Assembly: GCF_905171765.1 (NCBI RefSeq)
Contig: NC_053391.1
Location: 186,072,559 to 186,136,558, forward strand
Source of the DNA: Bufo bufo
Taxonomy: Eukaryota; Chordata; Amphibia; Anura; Bufonidae
Direction of reading: 5' to 3'
DNA length: 64,000 bases
The notes under the pieces are model-generated. The model worked only from the letters and a program-made list of their open reading frames with translations. It searched no databases and was not told the origin of the DNA. Within the stretch, counting starts at the first letter, position 1. Every line of letters starts with the position of its first letter. A program made the position numbers and the translations under genes. Of this stretch, positions 34,201 through 44,700 are shown in pieces.

Positions 34201-34344
34201 GGAGGGTTGTAAGTTTTTTAAAATAAAAACATTTGCTTAAAAATTTTCATCATGAAGGACCAGTTCTTCATCAATAGTGATACCTCATTTACACAGATTT
34301 TTCAATATATTGAAAAAGGAAAACCTTTTACAATCACTTATTAC

Positions 34345-34697
34345 AATTTCTCAGGATTGGTCACCAATATCTGATCGGTTGGGGACTGACAACTGGCACC
34401 AATCAGCTCTTTGCAGTGAGCACTGCAGTCAATTCCCAGGCCAATGACATCACATTCATAGGTCACATGGTCTAAGCGCAAATGGGTCTGAGCTGCAAAA
34501 CCAAGCACAGCTGCTATATAATGTATGGCAGCGTGCTTGGTAAGCTGTGAGGAGGCTGCAGCACTCATAGGAGCACCAGGGTCTCTTCAAACAGCTGATC
34601 AATGGTGGTGCTGGGTGTCAGACCACCACCGATCAGATATCGCTGACCTACCCTGAGGATAGTCCAACAATATCAAAATCAGAGAAAACCCCTTTAA
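34345..34697. mobile_element. T2-type MITE, divergent left arm
   Basis: The right end reads 'gaaaacccctttaa' (TTAA 34694-34697). Left words 'aatatctgatcggt', 'gacaactggcacca' and 'atcagctctttg' mirror right words 'aaacagctgatcaatggtgg', 'tgtcagaccaccaccgatcagatat'. The exact left boundary is uncertain. Confidence 0.6.
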
Positions 34698-35435
34698 TAC
34701 TTATTTATCTGCTATTTTAATCACTCTCTGCCAAAACACACAAGTTTGGTCAAGATGTGCTCTTAGGTTCCTTAAAATGTGCCAGAGAGAAGGAGAGCTG
34801 GAGAACATGCAGAGCTCCTGAAAGAACTGATGTTTTCCACCACCTATGTTCTGCTGACAGATTTGGAAAAAATACAGATTAATAGTTATTATGACAAAAG
34901 ACAGCAATGCAGACAAATAATACTTAGCAATTTTGTAACATTATGTGAAGTTTGCGAAACATGAACCCATTATACATTTAAATATAACAAAATTATTTTG
35001 GTATCTTTCATGGAAGAGGGATATTCACCATTGAAGCAGGTATAAAGAATATCTCTGGGAATTAAAAACCAGGGACATAACTAAAGGAGGTACACACATT
35101 GCAGTAATACCTTGGAACTAGTGCCTTAGAAGCCTAATGATCTCACTTCCATATAAGAGTGTTATAAATGGTCCAGAAGCCCATATTGTATATTGGGATG
35201 AAGGAGTTTTTAATTTACAGTTCTGCTTTTCCCAGAATCTATAGAATGTGTGATCCTGTAAATGGACTCAAGACAACAGGGTAACTTACAATTTCTTAGG
35301 GGTCTTATATTATGATGCTAAAATGGAGTTATATAAATTAGCATTCAGTTAGTTCCCCTTCCCCAAGAGGTTGCTGCCGACAGCTGGAGTTTTAACATCA
35401 AACTCTATGGGAAACACTGGATCTATAGTTCTGTC
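34698..35435. other. No gene seen
   Basis: AT-rich sequence without supported features. Confidence 0.45.
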
Positions 35436-36149
35436 TTAAAAATAAAAACATAATTTCCAGCATTGAACAATTAAACCCCTAAAAGTTACTTTATTGGTAT
35501 GCGTTAAAAGGATCCCAAAAGGGTCCACTAGATCCAAACTATTTAGTATACAAACAAATAATTAATTAAGTGACCAATAACCACATCCAGAATGAAAATT
35601 AACCTGGGGTATGGGAGAATTTGTCCCTAAATCTACCCCTATCCTAAAACCTCAGCCCAGGGAGGGCTCCTGATGGTGGAGGCCCCCTGTCTGCGTACCT
35701 ATACTGCTAACCCTTCCTGTTCCCTATGGGGGTGTCGCAGAAATGGTAGACAGTTATCCCAGGTGTGAGATATGGATAATACAATACCAACTATGTGAGT
35801 AAACTGGATGGGAAAAGAAATAGAAAAGAAACACCTATACTGCTAACCCTTCCTGTTCCCTATGGAGGAGTCAGTATGACAAGTATTATGGTACATCATA
35901 AGATCATAAACTTGCTAAAATGCATTATAGCCACAACTATATGTCAATTCATTACAGCATAATAGAGGATCCCAGGCTTGCCAAACTACATCATAACTCT
36001 GATTAAACTAAAGGTCTCTATGTTTGGACAGGATTTGGGCCCAGCCTGGTATCGATATAGTTGTCAGGGAGGAGATCATTGCATGGAGCGCACCGCACCT
36101 CACATAGATGCACACACAGGAACTGGAGGGAGGGCGGAAGTCGCTCTTT

Positions 36150-36255
36150 GGAACGCATATGCGTTCCAGCACTCAGAAGGGCGGCGCTGGCAATGATCGC
36201 ATAGCCCTGCCCTTAGGAACTAGTATTTCCGGTGGTTGGAACGCATATGCGTTCC
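36150..36255. repeat. Two copies of an 18-bp perfect palindrome
   Basis: GGAACGCATATGCGTTCC at 36150-36167 and again at 36238-36255, 88 bp apart; the second is extended by TT/AA to 22 bp. It lies upstream of the hammerhead within the same insertion. Confidence 0.9.
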
Positions 36256-36893
36256 AACAGCAGGAAATGGGGCTAAGGTGGAATCAAATTAATCACCAGT
36301 GGCGTAATGTGGCGGTCCTTTCAAATACAGCCTGCACACCAGTAAGTGAATCGCCTACCAGGGGGTTATAGAGCATAGGGGAGACTCCACCATGTGAGTA
36401 TGGCATCTTTTCAACCAGAGGTCTTTGATCTTTCTGTGTCCACTGAGCGCTAGTATCAATGCTCAACGCTGATGATGTACCTTATTTTCAGTGTGGGTTC
36501 TGTCAAGTAATCATGGCAGGGGAATAACAGAGAATTAACTAACTGTGGTCCACCCTATCTACTGAATCGTAAGTCTGCACTCACCAGTGATTTCATATAC
36601 ATCTAGATGTTTAGACATTGAAATTGACCGTGGTTTATAATTGTTTCCTGCCCCATATAGGATGCGGATAACATTATCTGTACTGGATGGAGTCCGAAGC
36701 AGGCATAAGTATCATTGATATAAACATATCCCCCTGTTTCAACTTTAACCATATGTAGAGCGTTTATCTCAATTGTGCGATCTGGCTTTTCAGCCGGCAC
36801 ATATCTTGGAGCACCTTTCCTACGTGACCCGGTTCTGCACCGGCACCTATTTAGTCACTTATAAAATATTGTATAGATTAACTGTATAATTAC

Positions 36894-36941
36894 ACCTCCT
36901 GATGATCCCACAGTATTTACGTGGGTGAAACGCGTCGAGGT
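36894..36941 (+). ncRNA. Hammerhead ribozyme motif (type I, minimal stem III)
   Basis: In order: stem I 5' strand ACCTC (36894-36898), core CTGATGA (36899-36905), stem II CCCAC / GTGGG (36907-36911, 36921-36925) closing a loop of nine, GAAA (36927-36930), palindromic stem III ACGCGT (36930-36935), cleavage-site C (36936), and stem I 3' strand GAGGT (36937-36941), which pairs exactly with ACCTC. All invariant core bases are present. One oddity is a T-T pair in place of the usual G-C next to the core in stem II. The very short self-complementary stem III is typical of hammerheads in Penelope-like elements, which are thought to act as dimers. Confidence 0.8.
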
Positions 36942-37461
36942 AACTGAGGCGTATGACTATAATGTCAACCCTGACTAAGTGTATTTTTGTGTTTGTCTGT
37001 ACCATGTTCTGTGTTTCTTTTCTATTTCTTTTCCCATCCAGTTTACTCACATAGTTGGTATTGTATTATCCATATCTCACACCTGGGATAACTGTCTACC
37101 ATTTCTGCGACACCCCCATAGGGAACAGGAAGGGTTAGCAGTATAGGTACGCAGACAGGGGGCCTCCACCATCAGGAGCCCTCCCTGGGCTGAGGTTTTA
37201 GGATAGGGGTAGATTTAGGGACAAATTCTCCCATACCCCAGGTTAATTTTCATTCTGGATGTGGTTATTGGTCACTTAATTAATTATTTGTTTGTATACT
37301 AAATAGTTTGGATCTAGTGGACCCTTTTGGGATCCTTTTAACGCATACCAATAAAGTAACTTTTAGGGGTTTAATTGTTCAATGCTGGAAATTATGTGAT
37401 ATATTTACCCCCACTATATCAATGTTTATTGATTCTGCTGGAAATAGTTAAAAATAAAAAC

Positions 37462-39794
37462 CTCAAATCTTAAAAAAGGCATATTACAAAATGAATCATT
37501 ATACAATTTTACAAATTGAAAATGAAAGTTTATTTTTGGAGCCACATTGTAAAGAATCTCCAAGTACAAAATCTAAAATTGTAGTAGAAAATAATACAAA
37601 AATGATCACCATAACCTCCAAGTAGTTATTAATAAATCACTGTATCTTTCCAGTCTAGGATACTCGAATGAGCTCATGGTACTAAAATAATAATAAACAG
37701 CTGCCAATGATACTTCAGGGACCAGTAACACATGACAAACCCAACACAGATAAAAATTTGGTAGCCTCAGCAACATAGCACTAAATGAAAAAATAATATC
37801 CATCCACTATAGGATGTCCCTACATAGTAGTAAAATAAAAAGAGACATTAATATGAAATCAATGTTTGAATAAGGGGTTAAATAGGTTTTCCTAGCATAG
37901 AATATTAATGGCCTGTCTGCTGTTTTGAAAGGGCCAAAGCGCTAGGATGAGAACTGTGGCCTCCTCACAGCATTCTAAGCACAGCGCCACATACTGTATA
38001 ATGGCAGTGCTTGGTATTACAGCCCAGGACCATTCACTTGAATGGGACAAAGCTGCACATAGGTAATGTGACCAAGGAACGTGAGGTCACTCGCCTAGGA
38101 AGGGACTGTAGAGCTGAGAAAAATACACACAAAACCTAATAATGCCACCTAAATCAACAAATAAAAAAGTGGTATATGTAGACTTTCCAACAATTTCCTA
38201 TACATGTTAAAGTCTGGTTACAATGTTTTGATCTAAAAAATGCAGTTAAAAACACCAAAGGAAATGCTATGAACAAAATGTGGTGTGTGAATCCAGCCTA
38301 AAAAGAGCTATATTTAATCTTCAGTAAAGGTAAGGAAAATTCTTAACATTTTAGTATTCAGATATAGCTTAGGGTACCTACTACAGCTTCCAAAAGTAAA
38401 AAAGAAAGCTACAATAATCTACTGGTGACCCCATTGTAATGCAGTGCAGACCACTGGTCAAAGAGCCTGTATAGTGAACCCTATGTTTCAGTACTACAGA
38501 TCCTCAGACACTCCATGTGCCAAGAAATTCTGCCTCCATGTAACATTGCATAATAGAGGTATACTACCATTAGACGCAATGCTTCTCTGTTAGAATACCT
38601 CAACAATATAGTATATGGTAGAACATTTGTTAGAACTTGGCACCTTTTTACCTGAGGTCCCTCAGGTTAAGATGGCTCCATTTCAGCTGGTGATGACTAA
38701 CTGATTCAAAAGACGTTTATCCCATCTTGTGGTGCTCTTCTCAGGCATCTAAAGCTAAAAAAAAAAAGGTATAAACTATTGGACACTTTTTTAAGTAAAT
38801 AAAGGCATCCCTTTACAGTATGTCCCATCTAAGGGAACAGATAATGAAAATGTCATATCTTGGGAAAAATGGAGATCTAGCTATAAAAAGATTCAGAATA
38901 CTGGGATACTCCACCTAAACTCAACCTATCAACTTTACAAAAAGCCTATACAGCAATCATTCAGGTCAGTATGGCATTACGAGCCAAGAAGGGAATTTGG
39001 ATAACCCAACCGAGGAGGTGCAGTACATGGTTCCAATCTATGAAATCAGAATATTTATGTGATTTTCTTTAGATACCTTGTGTCTTTCCCAGAGGCTATT
39101 ATCTCATTTGGTTGGTACCTTGGACCAGTGATGATTAACCAAAAAATAACTTGCTTATTGCCCTTTGCACCTGAGTTCCTGTTTGGTAAGCAGCTTATAA
39201 GGATCTTACAATCCATGTATAAAGATTCAGGACACTTACTTGCTCCCTATTATTTTAGCTATGCAAGCAAATAGATGCAGAAGCAGAACTATTGAGGCTC
39301 AATAGGCAGGAACATAAGTTCAGAGAGTGGTCAGAGCCACACAAGTTCCTTAAGACACCTCTTCTTCAAACACATTTTCATTCCTGTGTATATAAGGTTG
39401 AATATTTTCTTATATATGATATAGCACTTAAAATTTCCCTTCTGTCCAGCAAAATGAGAATGCATAGGTAGTTCCTGTATTTCTAACATCTGCAGTAGAC
39501 ACAGTATTTTGCAAAGTCATAGTTACTGTTTCTACAATTGGTTCTGCTGCAATACTGTACTTTGACAGGGATCCTTGTCACCTAAACAACCCATGTTTAT
39601 TCTGTAGATGGCAAAACCGCTACAAAGGCAATAACTAAAAAACAAAAATCTTTGGAAAGCCAAAAGTTCATCCATCTATGGTTGTGAACTAATTCCAAAC
39701 TTGTCTTGTCTTCAAGAAGAAAAGGTTGCGAGGTTAGCATTCTGTCATTTGTGACCTGTGATTCTGTTGGCCATGTCACGATTTAAAACTTGCC
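37462..39794. other. No gene seen; old MITE fragment at about 37860-38110
   Basis: 37870-38110 has T2-like features ('aaggggttaaataggttttcc', 'gcacagcgccacatactgtataatggcagtgcttgg') but no paired ends. The rest is AT-rich sequence with no recognisable exons or element ends. Confidence 0.45.
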
Positions 39795-39805
39795 ACTGTA
39801 TTCCA

Positions 39806-41126
39806 CGCCCCCATCTCAGCTGAAGACTTTGCCTCATATTTCAAAGATAAAATCGACAAACTCTGTGAAAGTTTCAAAATACCCCCACTTCCCCCCTAGA
39901 CAGCTGTCCAGTGTTCTTCCTACATTACCCAGTTTACCACTGTCACAAAATAAAATCTTTCCACCTTAATTGCCAAGTCACACCTCACCACCTGTGCCCT
40001 TGAGCTAATCCTTTCCCACCTCATCCCCAGCCTCACCAATATAGTTATCCCTGCCCTAACTCAACTATTCAACCTATCATTACCTACTGGTGTCTTCCCT
40101 TCCTCTTTTAAACATGCAACCACCACACCCATACTCAAGAAGCCCTCCCTGGAACCATCCTCTTTATCCAGCTATCTCACTACTCCCATTCGCATCAAAA
40201 CTCCTAGAACAACATGTCCATCTCGAACTGTCCTTCTACTTATCATCCCACTCAGTTTTTGATCAGCTGCAGTCTAGCTTCAGACCCAATCATTCCACTG
40301 AAACTGCCCTAACCAAAGTTGCCAACGATCTGCTAACTTCCAAAGCTAAATGTCACTACTCTGTGCTCCTCCTCCTTGACCTATCCTCTGCCTTTGATAC
40401 TTGTCACCACTCTCTCCTGTTACAAACCCTCTCTTCCCTCAGCATCAAATACCTGGCCCTCTCCTGGATCTCCTCGAACCTCACCAACAGAGCCTTCAGT
40501 GTTTTCCATTAATCTACAACCTCATCATCATGCCCCCTCTCTGTTGGTGTCCCTCAAGGCTCTGTCCTGGGTCCCCTACTTTTCTCCATTTATACATTCA
40601 GCCTGGGACAGCTCATAGAGTCCTATGGCCCTGAAGTCACTTCCCTGCTATCCAGAATCCGAATGTGTCTGTCGGCTATATCTTCATTTTTCCCGCTTCC
40701 TAAAACTCAACATAGAGAAACTGAATTCATTGTCTTTCTTCCATTTCACTCAGCCCCACTACTTGACCTATCCATTGCAGTTAATAGCACATGCTTTCTC
40801 CAGTCTCACTGGTTTGCTCCCTGGGGATAAAATTTTATTCTGCCCTGTCCTTTAAGCCAGACATACAAACCCTCACCTCCACCTGCTGCTTTCAACTTAA
40901 GAGCATCTCTCGAATTGGCTCCTTCCTCATCCCTTAGTCAACTAAAATGCCAGTGCATGCCCTCATCATCTACCTCCTGGACTACTGCAACATTCTCCCC
41001 TGTGGCCTTTCATCTAGCACTCTCGCTCCTCTCCAATCTATTCTCAACTCTGATGCACTGTCACCTCTCCCCTCGTTTCTCCTCTGCCTCTCCCCTCTGG
41101 CAATCTCTACACTGGCTCCCCATTAC
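39806..41126 (+). pseudogene. L2 ORF2 remnant (reverse transcriptase)
   Basis: It starts with the linker ISAEDFASYFKDKID (about 39815), then the RT blocks SLLPFASKLLEQHVH, FDQLQSSFRPNHSTETALTKV, LLLDLSSAFDTCHHSLLLQTL (first catalytic Asp, about 40370-40440) and ISSNLTNRAFSV. Then [18 protein letters not shown] residues follow across frames (40535-40590) and PLWQSLHWLPI near 41090. The YxDD region is not preserved in frame. Several frameshifts and stops; inactive. The order and the LHWLPI motif are typical of L2 in the Jockey group. Confidence 0.85.
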
Positions 41127-41678
41127 TGTCACAGCCAGACAGCTGAGAAGCGCTCACAGGAGCTTCTCAGATCCTCCTCCTTGAATTTCTTTGTTTTGGT
41201 TTAGTTTCTCATCTCGTTAGTCTATCTCAGCTGTCATGCAGTTAGACTGATCGCTACCCTTTAAGTTCCTCCCCATAATGCAGTAGTGTGCGGCTGATAC
41301 AACTTCCTGGAGTGTGTGTGCATGCTGTTCCCAGTTCCCAGTTCCCTGTTCCCAGTCGTCAGTCGTCATTCGTCTGCAAGATAAGTGCTGTTTATGTATT
41401 TATGATTTTGTCTTTTCTGGATCCAGGTGACCCTGACTCCCTCCGTGTCAGTGTAGGGAGCCGGTGGTCGTGTCCCTTCACTATTGTAGGGTCTTCAGGT
41501 AATAGATAGCCGAGGAACGTGGATATGCGGCCATCCACCTTTGGAGTGTTCGCATAGGCTGAGCAGTGAGGGAGAGCGGCAGGTCTATTGCAGGGGTCTC
41601 CCTTTGTTCCTTAGTTGTGGATCCAGAGAGACATTGTTTATATGGTATTGTCTTGTTTCCTGTACACCATCCATGACA
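41127..41678 (+). repeat. 5' LTR
   Basis: Begins TGTCACAGCC and ends CCATCCATGACA, with 5-bp inverted termini TGTCA/TGACA. U3 is 41127 to about 41289, ending 25 bp after a TATA-like TTTAAG. Downstream are short tandem words (ttcccagttcccagttccc; gtcgtcagtcgtc) at about 41328-41370. No AATAAA was found in the LTR, so the polyadenylation signal is unidentified. Confidence 0.96.
41260..41265 (+). promoter_or_regulatory. TATA-like box of the Gypsy LTR
   Basis: TTTAAG, 30 bp upstream of 41290, the position where self-priming geometry predicts the transcript start. Repeated in the 3' LTR. Not a consensus TATA box. Confidence 0.5.
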
Positions 41679-41679
41679 T

Positions 41680-41689
41680 TATCAGCCGC
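41680..41689 (+). other. Putative self-priming site (PBS)
   Basis: TATCAGCCGC, starting two bases after the 5' LTR, is the exact reverse complement of GCGGCTGATA at 41290-41299 inside the LTR. The usual TGG start of a tRNA-primed site is absent. In Tf1 and sushi-like elements the 5' end of the RNA folds back to such a site and is cleaved to prime minus-strand DNA, and this layout fits that mechanism. Confidence 0.75.
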
Positions 41690-41705
41690 CAAAACCGTCT
41701 CAAGC

Positions 41706-44700
41706 ATGGATCCGGTTTCACTTTTGGCTGAACGCTTTCAGGGTCTTTCTTTGGAGGTAGCTGATCTCCGTAAGACTTTTTCTCAGTTTCAAGTGACCGG
41801 TTCAGCTTGCGTTCATGGAGTTTGTGCTGAGCCTAAGATCTCGCTCCCGGATACGTTCTCCGGGGGTAGTGAGAATTTTGTGCGTTTTAGAGAGGCTTGC
41901 AAACTCCATTTTCGCCTTCTTCCCCATTCTTCTGGTGATGAAGAACGGAGGGTGGGGATCATTATATCGCTGCTCAGGGGTAACGCTCAGTCCTGGGCCT
42001 TTTCGCTGCTGGAGGGGGCACGGCCCCTTCGTTCAGTGGATGAATTCTTTTTAGCCCTGGGTCAGATATATGATGATCCGGATTGTATTGCTCTGGCTGA
42101 GTCTAGACTACGTCTGTTATGCCAGGGTAAACAATCCGCAGAGATATACTGTTCAGAATTTCGGAGATGGGCAGCAGATACGGGTTGGAATGATGCTGCA
42201 CTCCGAAGTCAATTTTGCTATGGTCTTTCAGAGGGATTGAAAGATGCATTTGCCTTTCATGAAAGACCTACCTCCTTGGATTCTGCTATGTCTCAGGCTG
42301 TTCGTATTGACAGGCGTCTTAGAGAGAGAGGAGAGATCTCTCCTTCCTGTCATACTCAGTCCCGGGACAGTGCAGCGGTCTCATTCTGTGCACAGGGGTC
42401 TCAGTCGCTGTCAGACCCTTCTGAGCAGGAGTCCATGCAGCTGGGGTTGATTGCCTCTGACAATAGAAGATTCAGCCCGCAGGGGAGGGTTTGTTTTTGT
42501 TGTGGAGGTATAAATCATCTGGCAAATGTTTGTCCCTCTAGGAGATTCAGGCAGTTTTCTGGGAGTAATAAAGAGACAAAAAGGAAAAAATCTTTTAAAA
42601 ATGTTCCGTCTGTTACTATTGGCAGGGTTGAGGCGGAAATTGAAGGTTTTCCGTTTGCTTGTAGTTCCCGTTTTGTCCTGCCTGCTAGGGTGGCGCTAGA
42701 GAGCAAGAGCATTTTTTGTGAGATTTTTGTGGATAGTGGAGCAGCTGTCAACCTCATTGATAATCAATTTGCAATAACTCATGGTTTCCAGGTATGCACT
42801 TTGGGAAAGGATATTCCTGTTTTTGCTATTGATTCAGCTCCACTTTCTCAGAAATCATTAAAGGGCATAGTTCACAATATCCGTTTAATTGTGAGTGATG
42901 CTCATGTTGAGGATGTGTCATGTTTCGTCCTTAGCGGTTTGCCTACTCCTCTAGTGTTGGGGCTACCCTGGCTCACTAAACATAACCCCACCATTGATTG
43001 GCAAGCGAGGCAAATAAATGGTTGGAGTAACTTTTGCAGAGAGAATTGCCTCATAACATCTGTTTCTGAGGTTTCTACTAAGACTGTACCACCTTTCCTC
43101 TCTGTATTTTTGGATGTCTTCTCTGAGAGTGGAGTTCAGGGTTTACCTCCGCACAGGGAGTATGATTGCCCTATTAATCTCATCCCAGGCGCCAAGCTGC
43201 CTAAATCTCGTTTATACAATCTCTCCCAACCTGAGAGGGTCGCTATGCGGGCTTATATCTCTGAGAGTCTGAGAAAAGGACACATACGACCCTCGAAGTC
43301 ACCTGTTGCCGCTGGTTTTTTCTTTGTTAAGAAAAAAGATGGTTCTTTAAGACCTTGTCTGGATTTCAGGGAGCTGAACAGTATCACTATTCGTGATCCT
43401 TATCCGCTTCCTCTGATCCCGGACCTGTTTAACCAGGTTGTTGGGGCTAAAGTCTTTTCCAAATTAGACCTAAGAGGGGCATACAACCTGGTTAGGGTCA
43501 GAGAAGGAGACGAATGGAAGACTGCTTTCAATACCCCTGAGGGCCATTTTGAGAATTTGGTTATGCCTTTTGGTTTGATGAATGCCCCAGCCGTTTTTCA
43601 GCATTTCGTCAACAGCATTTTTTATCATTTAATGGGAAAATTTGTATTAGTGTATTTGGATGACATTTTGATTTTTTCTCCTGATTTCAAGACTCATAAG
43701 GAACACTTACGTCAGGTCTTGCTCATCCTGCGGGAGAACAAATTATACGCGAAACTGGAAAAATGTGTGTTTGCGGTTCCAGAAATCCAATTTCTGGGGT
43801 TTCTTGTCTCCGCTTCTGGTTTTTGCATGGACCCCGAGAAGGTCCGCGCTGTGCTTGAGTGGGAGCTTCCTGAGAATCAGAAGGCGCTGATGCGTTTTTT
43901 GGGCTTTGCCAATTATTACAGGAAATTTATTTTGAATTATTCCTCTGTTGTTAAACCACTCACTGATATGACCAGAAAGGGGGTAGATTTTTCTTCCTGG
44001 TCGGTAGAGGCGCGTAAGGCCTTTTCTAATATCAAGGAGAGTTTTGCTTCCGCTCCCATCCTAGTACAACCTGATATTTCGTTACCCTTCATAGTTGAGG
44101 TTGATGCTTCTGAGGTAGGGGTGGGTGCGGTTTTGTCTCAGGGTTCCTCTCCTGCCAAATGGCAACCGTGTGCCTTTTTCTCAAAGAAACTCTCCTCCGC
44201 AGAGAGAAATTATGATGTGGGAGATAGGGAATTGTTGGCCATCAAGTTGGCTTTTGAGGAATGGCGCCATTGGCTAGAGGGAGCCAGACACCCTATTACC
44301 GTGTTTACTGACCATAAAAATCTGGCCTACTTGGAGTCAGCCAAGCGTCTGAACCCGAGACAGGCCAGATGGTCTTTGTTCTTTTCAAGGTTTAATTTTG
44401 TTGTTACGTTCCGCCCTGGGGTTAAGAATGTGAAGGCAGATGCCCTGTCACGTTGTTTTCCGGGAGGTGGGAATTTTGAAGACCCGGGTCCCATTTTGGC
44501 TGAAGGTGTGGTGGTCTCTGCTCTTTTTCCTGAATTGGAGGCAGAGGTGCAGGCAGCCCAGTCAGAAGCTCCTGATCTTTGTCCTCCTGGGAGGTTGTTT
44601 GTGCCTCTCGCTTTGAGACACAAGATTTTTAAAGAACACCACGACACGGTCCTTGCTGGGCACTCGGGGGCAAGAGCCACACTGGATCTCATCGCTCGGA

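Larger units (their letters stand above)
35450..37447 (+). mobile_element. Penelope-like insertion with inverted terminal copies and a hammerhead motif
   Basis: The stretch 37013-37390 (…catagttggtattgtatt…ccaataaagtaacttttagg…) occurs inverted at 35450-35838, nearly identical. The right copy is in the sense direction with AATAAAG at about 37350-37356. A hammerhead ribozyme motif lies 70 nt upstream of it. A piece of the left copy (35699-35740) is repeated at 35841-35883. The whole is flanked by a 14-bp direct repeat, TTAAAAATAAAAAC (35436-35449 and 37448-37461), though that repeat is AT-rich. No RT or endonuclease remains. The class is inferred from the hammerhead and the inverted terminal repeats. 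Confidence 0.65.

Noticed and set aside
41541..41705. N-terminal 55-codon extension of the Gypsy frame
   Set aside because: It opens at a non-ATG codon within the LTR; the first well-placed ATG is at 41706.
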